A stretch of DNA of 64,000 bases, taken from NCBI RefSeq assembly GCF_002754475.1, contig NZ_PEFL01000002.1:62001-126000 (forward strand), in the 5' to 3' direction. The notes under the pieces were generated by a model. That model saw only the letters and a program-made list of their open reading frames with translations. It was not told where the DNA came from and did not search any database. The position numbers and the translations under genes are program-made. This DNA comes from Comamonas sp. 26 (GTDB lineage: Bacteria > Pseudomonadota > Gammaproteobacteria > Burkholderiales > Burkholderiaceae_C). Positions 46,245-53,545 of this stretch are shown piece after piece (position 1 is the stretch's first letter; the number at the start of each line of letters is the position of its first letter).

Positions 46245-46281
46245 AAAAAAGCCCGAATGGCCTTGAGGGCAATTCGGGCTT
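46245..46281 (-). terminator. Terminator of Bug receptor gene
   Basis: GCCCGAAT / ATTCGGGC stem with an A6 run before it, which reads as T6 on the minus strand, 38 bases past the Bug gene stop. Confidence 0.85.
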
Positions 46282-46318
46282 GCGGTATCCGCTACTGCTT
46301 TAGTGGCAGATCAGATGC

Positions 46319-47299
46319 TTAGTCCAGCGTCAGCTTCTGCTTGGCAACGACTTGCTTGTAGGTTTCAAACTCTTCCTTGAGTTCCTTGGCAAATTCCTGA
46401 GGGGAGTTGCCAACCACCAGAGAGCCGGTGTCTTCAATGCGCTTCTTCACTGCGGGGTCCTGCAGCACCTTCTTCACGGCGGCGTTGATCTTGTCCACGG
46501 TGGCCTTGTCCATGCCCTTGGGGCCCAGAATGCCATAAGAAGCCATGCGGTTCACCTGGGGCAGGCCAACCTCCTTGAAGGTGGGCACATCAGGCAACAC
46601 CGCCAGGCGCTGGGGGGCTGCCACGGCGATGGCCTTGAGGCGGTTGTCCTTGATGAAGGGCAGTGCCGAAGGCAGGTTGTCCAGAATCATGGGGATCTGG
46701 CCGGCAACGGCGTCATTCAGGGCCGGGCCCGCGCCGCGGTAGGGCACGTGGGTCATCTGAATGCCGGTCAGCGACTTGTACAGCTCCATCAGCATGTGCT
46801 GGATGCCGCCCGTACCGGACGAGCCGTACGAGTACTTGCCGGGATTGGCCTTGAGCTCAGCCTCGAACGCCTTGTAGTTGGCGTTACCTGCAAACTTGGG
46901 GTTCACGGCGATCACATTGGGCGTGGCCGCAATGTTGATGATGGGCGTGAAGTCGGTCAGCGGGTTGTAGGGAGTCCTGGGATTGATGGCCGGGTTGGTG
47001 GCCATGGTCGACAGGGTGGAAATGCCCAGGTTGTAGCCATCGGGCTTCTGGCGGGCGGTTTCCTGCGCGCCGATGACGCCACCGCCACCGCCCTTGTTGT
47101 CCACGATCACGGACTGACCCAGTTCCCTGCCCAGCGGCTCGGCGATCACACGGGCAATGATGTCTGTCGTGCCGCCTGCGGCAAAGGGAACCAGCAGCTT
47201 GATGGGCTTGGTAGGGTAGTTGGCCTCAGCCATCACAGCGGTAGAAAAACCTGCGGCTGCCAGAGCCATTGTCAGGCCCATGCACATACGACGATTCAT
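46319..47299 (-). CDS. Bug-family periplasmic substrate-binding protein
   Basis: 326 residues. Signal peptide (MNRRMCMGLTMALAAAGFSTAVMA). TctC/Bug fold: YPTKPIKLLVPFAAGGTTDIIAR, DNKGGGGGVIGAQETARQKPDGY, TGGIQHMLMELYKSLTGIQMTHVPYRGAGPALND. Only distantly similar to the Bug proteins at 41866 and 62185. Orphan, with no permease genes beside it. Upstream AAGGAGACCCCTTC gives a strong ribosome site. Confidence 0.9.
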   Translation of the reverse strand: MNRRMCMGLTMALAAAGFSTAVMAEANYPTKPIKLLVPFAAGGTTDIIARVIAEPLGRELGQSVIVDNKGGGGGVIGAQETARQKPDGYNLGISTLSTMATNPAINPRTPYNPLTDFTPIINIAATPNVIAVNPKFAGNANYKAFEAELKANPGKYSYGSSGTGGIQHMLMELYKSLTGIQMTHVPYRGAGPALNDAVAGQIPMILDNLPSALPFIKDNRLKAIAVAAPQRLAVLPDVPTFKEVGLPQVNRMASYGILGPKGMDKATVDKINAAVKKVLQDPAVKKRIEDTGSLVVGNSPQEFAKELKEEFETYKQVVAKQKLTLD

Positions 47300-47544
47300 G
47301 AAGGGGTCTCCTTATGATTTCAGAAAATTAACGGCTGATGGTAAGTGGCGACAAAAACCTGACACATCCTTGTTAGCCCTGATTTGCCAGTAAAAACCCT
47401 AGGTTCATGCAAAAACATTGAACCGGATCAAGGTTCAAATCGAATCAATGGATTCACAGCAGTAAGTACTACCACTGAGCGCCAAGGTGACAGCTTTCTC
47501 TCAGCAAGCGAAAGTCCAGGCTCTACCGGCCCTATGCTTGCACC

Positions 47545-48453
47545 GTGAACTATCTCGAACTGCTTTTCCCCGATTTCGCGCTCATCGTGCTGGGCTATCT
47601 GCTGTGCCGCTTCACGCCCATCAACCGCAGCGTCTGGCAGGCGGTGGAGCAACTGGTTTACTACCTGCTGTTTCCGGTCCTGCTGTTTCACTCCATTACG
47701 CGCAACCCCATTCAGTGGGGCGATGCCAGCCAGTTGCTGGGCGCGGGCGTGCTGGGCGGGCTGCTGGGCATTGCACTGACTTACAGCCTGCCCTACCTGC
47801 CCTTTCTGGGTCGGCGCATTGAGTCGCGCAGCCATGCATCGGCGGCGCAAGTGGCGTTTCGCTTTAACTCCTTCATCGCGCTGGCGCTGGTGTCGCGGCT
47901 GGCGGGGCCGGATGGACTACTTTATGTCTCGGTGCTGATTGGCGTGTCTGTGCCGCTGTGCAACGTGGCCGCCGTATGGCCCATGACACGCGGCAGCAGC
48001 CAGCACTTTGTCGGTCATTTGCTGCGCAATCCGCTGATCGTCAGCACCGTCAGCGCCCTGCTATTCAATGCTGCAGGGCTGAAGATTCCTGAGTTGCTGG
48101 AAACGCCGGTCGCACGCCTGGGTGCAGCATCGATTGCGCTGGGGCTGATGGCGGCGGGAGCGGGACTCAAGGTCAGCGCGCTGGCCAGCAACAAGCTGCT
48201 GGCGGGCGAGCTGCTGCTGATACGCCATGCGATTCAGCCACTGATTGCCTTTGGCATGGTGCGCTTGTTCGGGCTCCACGGTGCGCAGGCGATTGCACTG
48301 ATGGCGTTTTCCAGCATGCCCACTGCCTCGTCCTGCTATGTGCTGGCGGTGCGCATGGGCTATGAGGGAGCGTTTGTGGCAAGCCTTGTGTCGCTATCCA
48401 CCATGCTGGGCGTGCTCAGCCTGCCGTTTGGGCTTTGGCTGATTGGTGTTTAA
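47545..48453 (+). CDS. AEC-family (auxin efflux carrier-type) transporter
   Basis: 302 residues from a GTG at 47545. About ten membrane segments in two five-helix halves; NYLELLFPDFALIVLGYLLCRF start, LLRNPLIVSTVSALLFNAAGLKIP, LGLMAAGAGLK, FSSMPTASSCYVLAVRMG. Members export or import malonate, malate or other organic acids. Substrate unknown. It ends at a dispersed repeat with a strong hairpin that may act as its terminator. Confidence 0.87.
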   Translation: MNYLELLFPDFALIVLGYLLCRFTPINRSVWQAVEQLVYYLLFPVLLFHSITRNPIQWGDASQLLGAGVLGGLLGIALTYSLPYLPFLGRRIESRSHASAAQVAFRFNSFIALALVSRLAGPDGLLYVSVLIGVSVPLCNVAAVWPMTRGSSQHFVGHLLRNPLIVSTVSALLFNAAGLKIPELLETPVARLGAASIALGLMAAGAGLKVSALASNKLLAGELLLIRHAIQPLIAFGMVRLFGLHGAQAIALMAFSSMPTASSCYVLAVRMGYEGAFVASLVSLSTMLGVLSLPFGLWLIGV

Positions 48454-48512
48454 TCAAATTCAATAGCTGCTTGCGCTTATTCAATAAGCGCCAGAGGCTT
48501 ATTTGATCAAAA
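48453..48512. repeat. Dispersed intergenic repeat, clearest copy, with nested hairpins
   Basis: ATCAAATTCAATAGCTGCTT, then GCGCTTATTCAATAAGCGC (9-base arms, one-base centre), CCAGAGGCTTATTTGATCAA. ATCAAAT at the left and ATTTGAT at 48501-48507 are also inverse, so two stems nest. It sits between the convergent AEC transporter and queG genes, overlapping the former's stop codon, and could terminate both. Confidence 0.85.
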
Positions 48513-48513
48513 A

Positions 48514-49584
48514 TCAAGCGCGCTGCGCCAGCGCCCAGGCCACATGCTCGGCCACCACGGGGTCTGGATGATTGGCCCGCGTTTGCAGCGCGGCTTGCAG
48601 CTCCGGCTGACCCGTCTCACGCCATGCGTTGCCCAATGCCACGGCCACATTTCGCAGCCAGCGCGCATGGCCAATACGGCGAATAGGACTGCCTTCGGTA
48701 ATGCGCAGAAACTGGGTTTCATCCCAGGCAAAGAAATGAACCAGCTGTGTGCCTGCCAGCCCGGCGCGGGCGTCAAAGTCTGGCAACTGGCTGGGCTTGG
48801 CAAATTTGTTCCAGGGGCAGGCCAGCTGGCAGTCGTCACAGCCGTAGATGCGGTTAGCCAGCAACGGGCGCATGTCTTCGGGAATACTGCCCGCATGCTC
48901 AATCGTCAGATACGAAACGCAGCGACGCGCATCCACCTTGTGCGGCGCGATGATGGCGCCGGTGGGGCAGGCGTCTATGCAGGATGTGCAGTTGCCGCAA
49001 TGCGCAGTCACCGGCTCGGTGGGGTCGATGGCGAAGTCCACATAAATCTCGCCCAGAAAGAACATGGACCCCGCCTCGCGGCTCAGCACCAGCGTGTGCT
49101 TGCCGCGCCAGCCCTGGCCGCTGCGGCTGGCCAGCTCAGCCTCCAGCACGGGGGCCGAATCGGTAAAGGCTCGGTGACCAAACGGGCCAATCTCCTGCGC
49201 AATGCGCTCGGCCAGCTTTTGCAGGCGGTTGCGGAGCACCTTGTGATAGTCCCGCCCCCGAGCGTAGATGGAGACAATGCCTTCGGCGGGGTTCTTCAAG
49301 CGATCCCATTCCACGGCCTGCCAGCCATCAGCCGTGGCTTGGGGCAGATAATCCATGCGCACGGTAATCACGCTCACGGTTCCGGGAACTAATTCCGCGG
49401 GGCGTGCTCGTTTTAAACCATGGGCCTGCATATAGTGCATCTCGCCATGAAACCCTTGCGCCAACCATTGCAGCAAACCGGGTTCTGCCGAAGACAAATC
49501 TACGCCCGCCACGCCGATTTGGGAAAATCCCAGCTCGCGAGCCCAGGCTTGCATCAAAGGAATCAATTGACTGCTGCTCAACAT
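48514..49584 (-). CDS. queG: Epoxyqueuosine reductase
   Basis: 356 residues. Reduces epoxyqueuosine to queuosine in tRNA using cobalamin and two Fe4S4 clusters. Cluster motifs HCGNCTSCIDACPTG and CDDCQLACPWNKFA are clear. N-terminal cobalamin domain: LGFSQIGVAGVDL, RMDYLP, YARGRDYHKVLRNRL. C-terminal HEAT-like repeats have RNVAVALGN and VAEHVAWAL. Its start overlaps that of the divergent tsaE by about 18 bases if tsaE begins at the TTG. Confidence 0.94.
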   Translation of the reverse strand: MLSSSQLIPLMQAWARELGFSQIGVAGVDLSSAEPGLLQWLAQGFHGEMHYMQAHGLKRARPAELVPGTVSVITVRMDYLPQATADGWQAVEWDRLKNPAEGIVSIYARGRDYHKVLRNRLQKLAERIAQEIGPFGHRAFTDSAPVLEAELASRSGQGWRGKHTLVLSREAGSMFFLGEIYVDFAIDPTEPVTAHCGNCTSCIDACPTGAIIAPHKVDARRCVSYLTIEHAGSIPEDMRPLLANRIYGCDDCQLACPWNKFAKPSQLPDFDARAGLAGTQLVHFFAWDETQFLRITEGSPIRRIGHARWLRNVAVALGNAWRETGQPELQAALQTRANHPDPVVAEHVAWALAQRA

Positions 49585-50088
49585 ACTCCCCGAATTGTAG
49601 GAAGCGATCCTGCACCCGCGCTGGCGCAGCTACAGATAGTCTGGCGCGACGAACAAGATACCCAGCGTTTTGCACAAAAACTGGCGGCCCTGCCCCAGCT
49701 GCGCAACGCCTATGCCACGCTGCACGGCGACCTGGGCGCGGGCAAGACCACGCTGGTGCGCCACTGGCTGCGCGCTCTGGGCGTGCAGGGCCGTATTAAA
49801 AGCCCGACCTATGCCGTGGTGGAGCCGCATGAGGCGGGTGACCTGTCCATCTGGCACTTTGACTTCTACCGCTTTGACGACCCACGGGAATGGGAAGATG
49901 CGGGTTTTCGCGACATTTTTGCAAGCCCGGGGCTCAAACTGGCAGAATGGCCCGAAAAGGCTGCAGCGGTTACACCTGTTGCGGATATAGCTATCCATAT
50001 TGAAGCAATTGACGATGTGCAACGGCAGGTGACGCTCAAAGCAGGAACCACCGCAGGCTGCACAGTGCTTGAAGCATTTACGGCATGA
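49567..50088 (+). CDS. tsaE: tRNA N6-adenosine threonylcarbamoyltransferase complex ATPase TsaE
   Basis: 173 residues from a TTG at 49567; no in-frame ATG lies closer, and the frame upstream is the antisense of queG. P-loop ATPase of the t6A complex: LHGDLGAGKTTLVRHWLRALG (Walker A), IKSPTYAVVE, HFDFYRFDDPREWEDAGF, LKLAEWPEKAA. The C-terminus is slightly extended. The stop overlaps the start of amiC by four bases (ATGA), the usual tsaE-amiC coupling. The start is the uncertain part. Confidence 0.88.
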   Translation: MTAAQHTPRIVGSDPAPALAQLQIVWRDEQDTQRFAQKLAALPQLRNAYATLHGDLGAGKTTLVRHWLRALGVQGRIKSPTYAVVEPHEAGDLSIWHFDFYRFDDPREWEDAGFRDIFASPGLKLAEWPEKAAAVTPVADIAIHIEAIDDVQRQVTLKAGTTAGCTVLEAFTA

Positions 50089-51584
50089 GCAAAACTTACC
50101 CCACCCCTGCTCCACTCGGTCTGTCCCGGCGCAACCTGCTGCAGGCAGGCAGCATCGTCTTGCTGCTGGGCCGCCAGCATATTGCGCAAGGGGCCAGCAT
50201 CGTGGCTGTGCGCGTCTGGCCCGCCCCCGACTATTCACGCGTCACGCTGGAATCCGATATTCCGCTGACAGCCAAGCCCGTCTTCGTTGCATCCCCACCA
50301 CGCCTTGCCGTGGATGTGGAAGGGCTGGACCTGAACCCGGCTCTGAAAGAGCTGGTGGCCAAGGTTCGTCCCGACGACCCGAATATCGCCAGCATCCGCG
50401 TGGGCCAGTTCGCGCCTGGCGTGGTGCGACTGGTCATCGACCTCAAACAAGAAGCCCGCCCCCAGGTCTTTACCCTCGCCCCGATTGCACCCTACAAGAA
50501 CCGCCTGGTGCTGGACCTGTACCCAGCCAAGGCGGTGGACCCGCTGGAAGCACTGATCAGCGAACGCCTGCGCGATACCAGCAGCGTAGGCAGCACCGGC
50601 GCTATCGCCGCCGCACCCGCTCCCCACAACGGCCTGATCACCACGCCGCCACCAGCCGTCATTGCCGCCGCACCGCAGGCTGACCCGCTGGGCGACCTGA
50701 TTGCCCAGCGCAACCAGCGCGTGCCTGCACCTGCGCCTGTTCCGATCGCCGCAGCCCCCGCCGTGATTGCGCAAGCGCCCGCTCCGGCCCCAAGGCCTGC
50801 GCCCGCACCAGCACCCACGCCACGTCCTGCGCCCAATATCGCTACCTCGCAAAGCACGGACCGCATCATCATCGTGGTGCTGGACCCAGGCCACGGCGGC
50901 GAAGACCCAGGCGCTACCGGCCCCAGCGGCCTGCGCGAAAAAGATGTGGTGCTCAAAGTGGCCCACCTGCTGCGCGAGCGCATCAACAACTCCCGCATTG
51001 GCGGCAGCCCCATGCGCGCCGTGATGACGCGCGATGCCGATTTCTTTGTACCCCTTGCCACCCGCGTGGAAAAAGCCCGCCGCGTGCAGGCCGATCTGTT
51101 CATCAGCATTCACGCCGATGCCTTCACCACGCCCGCCGCTCGCGGTGCCAGCGTGTTTGCGCTCAGCGAACGTGGAGCCTCCAGCACGGCGGCGCGCTGG
51201 CTGGCCAACAAAGAAAATCAGGCTGACTTGGTGGGCGGCCTCAATGTGGGCGGCGTTCAAGACCGGCATGTGCAGCGCATGTTGCTGGACATGAGCACCA
51301 CCGCACAGATCAAGGACAGCCTCAAGCTCGGCACCTCACTGCTGGGCGAGATTGGCGGTATGGCCAAGCTGCACAAGGCCCGCGTAGAGCAAGCCGGCTT
51401 TGCCGTTCTCAAAGCGCCAGACATTCCCAGCGTGCTGGTCGAGACCGCCTTTATCAGCAACCCTGAAGAAGAGGCCAAACTGGCATCTGCCGCCTACCGC
51501 GATCAGCTGGCTGATGCGCTGATGCGCGGCATTCGCAACTACTTTGCGCACAATCCGCCGCTGGCGCGGAGCCGCTCGGTTTAA
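50085..51584 (+). CDS. amiC: N-acetylmuramoyl-L-alanine amidase AmiC
   Basis: 499 residues. Twin-arginine signal (LSRRNLLQAGSIVLLLG), an N-terminal AMIN domain (about 37-145, septal targeting), then a Pro/Ala-rich linker (about 190-260). The C-terminal amidase_3 zinc domain has VVLDPGHGGEDPGA (His), LREKDVVLK (Glu), SIHADAF (His) and VLVETAFISN (catalytic Glu). It splits septal peptidoglycan during cell separation. Translationally coupled to tsaE. Confidence 0.95.
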   Translation: MSKTYPTPAPLGLSRRNLLQAGSIVLLLGRQHIAQGASIVAVRVWPAPDYSRVTLESDIPLTAKPVFVASPPRLAVDVEGLDLNPALKELVAKVRPDDPNIASIRVGQFAPGVVRLVIDLKQEARPQVFTLAPIAPYKNRLVLDLYPAKAVDPLEALISERLRDTSSVGSTGAIAAAPAPHNGLITTPPPAVIAAAPQADPLGDLIAQRNQRVPAPAPVPIAAAPAVIAQAPAPAPRPAPAPAPTPRPAPNIATSQSTDRIIIVVLDPGHGGEDPGATGPSGLREKDVVLKVAHLLRERINNSRIGGSPMRAVMTRDADFFVPLATRVEKARRVQADLFISIHADAFTTPAARGASVFALSERGASSTAARWLANKENQADLVGGLNVGGVQDRHVQRMLLDMSTTAQIKDSLKLGTSLLGEIGGMAKLHKARVEQAGFAVLKAPDIPSVLVETAFISNPEEEAKLASAAYRDQLADALMRGIRNYFAHNPPLARSRSV

Positions 51585-51775
51585 ACAAACCGGTGGCCAT
51601 ATCCATAAACCGTTAGTCACTGCTGTCAGCTTTATGGCCAAAACGATGACAGCCGCCAAGCTCAAATGACATGAGCTTGGCCCCATCTCCTACTAAAAGA
51701 GTGCCCGTCAAGGTTCACTATGAAAGCCTGTTTTTTAAAAAGCTGCCTTCGCGGCAGCGATACAGGAGAGACCTC

Positions 51776-51991
51776 ATGAAACTGCGAACCTTGGCGTTAA
51801 CCATCTCTGCAGCCCTAAGCCTCTTCATGGCCGGCTGCTCTACCTCTCCAACCAATGCACAAGTTGGCACCGGCGTTGGTGCCGTGGCTGGCGGCGTGGT
51901 GGGCAATGCCGTGTTTGGCGGCACGCTGGGCACCGTGGGCGGCGCAGCCGCTGGTGCACTGATTGGCAACGAAGTGGGCAAGCGCCAATAA
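51776..51991 (+). CDS. Short glycine-zipper lipoprotein (copy A)
   Basis: 71 residues from the ATG at 51776 with CAGGAGAGACC upstream. Signal peptide with lipobox MAGC; the rest is a glycine-zipper 2TM domain (QVGTGVGAVAGGVVGNAVFGGTLGTVGGAAAGALIGNEVGK). A small hairpin GCTGCC-TTCGC-GGCAGC lies just before the ribosome site (51741-51757). Near-identical in plan to the protein at 53182. Probably outer-membrane anchored; function unknown. Confidence 0.82.
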   Translation: MKLRTLALTISAALSLFMAGCSTSPTNAQVGTGVGAVAGGVVGNAVFGGTLGTVGGAAAGALIGNEVGKRQ

Positions 51992-52051
51992 GCTCAGACA
52001 CAAGCCTTGAGACGCTAGTAGACCCCTTCACAACCATTCACCCAAAATAAG

Positions 52052-52083
52052 AAAGCCCCGGCATGCCGGGGCTTCTCTTTTTA
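52052..52083. terminator. Terminator
   Basis: AAGCCCCGGCATGCCGGGGCTT stem, then CTCTTTTT, between convergent zipper lipoprotein and DedA genes. Confidence 0.85.
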
Positions 52084-52142
52084 ACTCAAAAAAGGCTCTA
52101 GACCTTATCTTATGGGCGTAAAGCGCTATTAAAACTGCAGAA

Positions 52143-52805
52143 TTACACGGCCTTGGGCTTGTCTGCCTTCTCTGCCTTTCCCGCACGCCATGCACCAATG
52201 ATGGCAATCAGGCCAGGCACCAGAATCAGACCCCAGATAATTTTCTCCAGGTTGTTCTTCACCCATTCCATATTCCCGAAGAAATAGCCCGCCGCGCTGA
52301 TGCCCACCACCCACAGAATGGCACCCATCACGTTGAAAATGCTGAAGCGTCCACGGTCCATGTGCGCCACACCGGCCACAAAGGGGGCAAAGGTACGAAT
52401 AAACGGCATGAAACGCGCCAGGATGATGGTCACACCGCCGTAGCGCTCATAAAAGCTGTGGGCCTGATCAAAGGCTTTGCGGTTGAACCAGCGCGAGTCT
52501 TCCCACTGAAACACCTTGGGCCCCAGATAGCGGCCAATCGTGTAATTGCTCTGGTCGCCCAGAATGGCCGCAGCCAGCAGCACAACCACGGCCAGCGGGT
52601 AGTTCATGTAACCGGCACCGCACAGCGCCCCCACGATAAACATCAGCGAATCACCGGGCAGGAAGGGCATGACCACCACGCCAGTTTCCACAAACACGAT
52701 GATGAACAGCAAGGCGTACACCCAGGGGCCGTAAGCGACGACAAATGCTTCCAGGTGCTTGTCGATATGCAGGATGAAGTCGATCAGAAACTGAATGATT
52801 TCCAA
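52143..52805 (-). CDS. DedA-family membrane protein
   Basis: 220 residues from a TTG at 52805, which has GAGGA seven bases upstream and gives the usual MEIIQFLIDFILHIDKHL start; longer frames lack support. DedA/SNARE-associated fold: VYALLFIIVFVETGVVVMPFLPGDSLMF, ILGDQSNYTIGRYLG, RFMPFIRTFAPFVAGVAHM. These proteins act as lipid scramblases or undecaprenyl-phosphate/phospholipid transporters and help maintain proton motive force. It lies between two zipper lipoprotein genes, in opposite direction. Confidence 0.88.
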   Translation of the reverse strand: MEIIQFLIDFILHIDKHLEAFVVAYGPWVYALLFIIVFVETGVVVMPFLPGDSLMFIVGALCGAGYMNYPLAVVVLLAAAILGDQSNYTIGRYLGPKVFQWEDSRWFNRKAFDQAHSFYERYGGVTIILARFMPFIRTFAPFVAGVAHMDRGRFSIFNVMGAILWVVGISAAGYFFGNMEWVKNNLEKIIWGLILVPGLIAIIGAWRAGKAEKADKPKAV

Positions 52806-53181
52806 AACACAGTCCTCAAAATTAAGAAGAGGCATACCAGCGCATGCAGGCAAGTAATGTACTGCGACTGGCAGAAGCCCCTGTACCTGAGCCGCTGATC
52901 TGCTAGGAATTTTGATGTTCTGGGCACAGTTGCTTTCCCCTTGCAACAATCACAGGCACCAAAGCAGTGTTTGTTACAAGTTTTGATAAATCTATACGTC
53001 AACAATACGTCAGCTTGTCTATTCTGCTGGCACAGTAGAGACGTCAGACAGCAAGCCGTGCATTGCTGTCCAGAACACGGCCCAAGGCCGCAAGTCCAGC
53101 GTCTGACGCCTCCCCATTCTGGGGAGTCTGCAAAGATCGGACCGCTTCCCCCACAACTAGCACGACGAGAGGAATACGAGC
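52806..53181. other. Divergent intergenic region with ACGTCA repeats
   Basis: About 375 bases between the DedA and zipper lipoprotein (copy B) starts. ATACGTCA occurs at 52994-53001 and 53005-53012, 11 bases (one helical turn) apart, and ACGTCA again at 53041-53046. No gene seen. The repeats are candidate regulator sites for copy B. Confidence 0.4.
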
Positions 53182-53430
53182 ATGAACAAGATCACTACGC
53201 GCTACGGCAAGGCCCTGACTCTGGCAGTCGCACTCACCGGCGCTCTGGCACTGGGCGGCTGCGCACATGGCCCCAGCCGTCAACAAGTGGGCATCGGCGC
53301 TGGCGCTGTTGCGGGTGGCGCTGTCGGTAATGTGCTGTTTGGCGGCCCTATCGGCACCATCGGTGGCGCTGCCGCCGGCGCGCTGGTCGGCAATGAACTG
53401 ACCAAGGGTGGCCGCGGTCACCGCTACTAA
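53182..53430 (+). CDS. Short glycine-zipper lipoprotein (copy B)
   Basis: 82 residues, GAGAGGAATACGAGC before the ATG. Signal peptide with lipobox LGGC; mature part CAHGPSRQQVGIGAGAVAGG, then the zipper through GGAAAGALVGNELTKGG, and a basic tail. It aligns nearly residue for residue with the 51776 protein over the zipper, indicating duplication on either side of the DedA gene. Outer-membrane lipoprotein; function unknown. Confidence 0.82.
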   Translation: MNKITTRYGKALTLAVALTGALALGGCAHGPSRQQVGIGAGAVAGGAVGNVLFGGPIGTIGGAAAGALVGNELTKGGRGHRY

Positions 53431-53452
53431 GCCCTCTTTCAGAGGCTGAATA

Positions 53453-53482
53453 AAGAGCTGCTCATGGCAGCTCTTTTTGTTT
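53453..53482 (+). terminator. Terminator after zipper lipoprotein copy B
   Basis: AGAGCTGC-TCATG-GCAGCTCT stem followed by TTTTGTTTTTG. Confidence 0.88.
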
Positions 53483-53545
53483 TTGGGCGGCCAAAGACAC
53501 TCACGCAAAAACTCACTCGCCAGCCGGCTTGCGCACACGCCTAGA

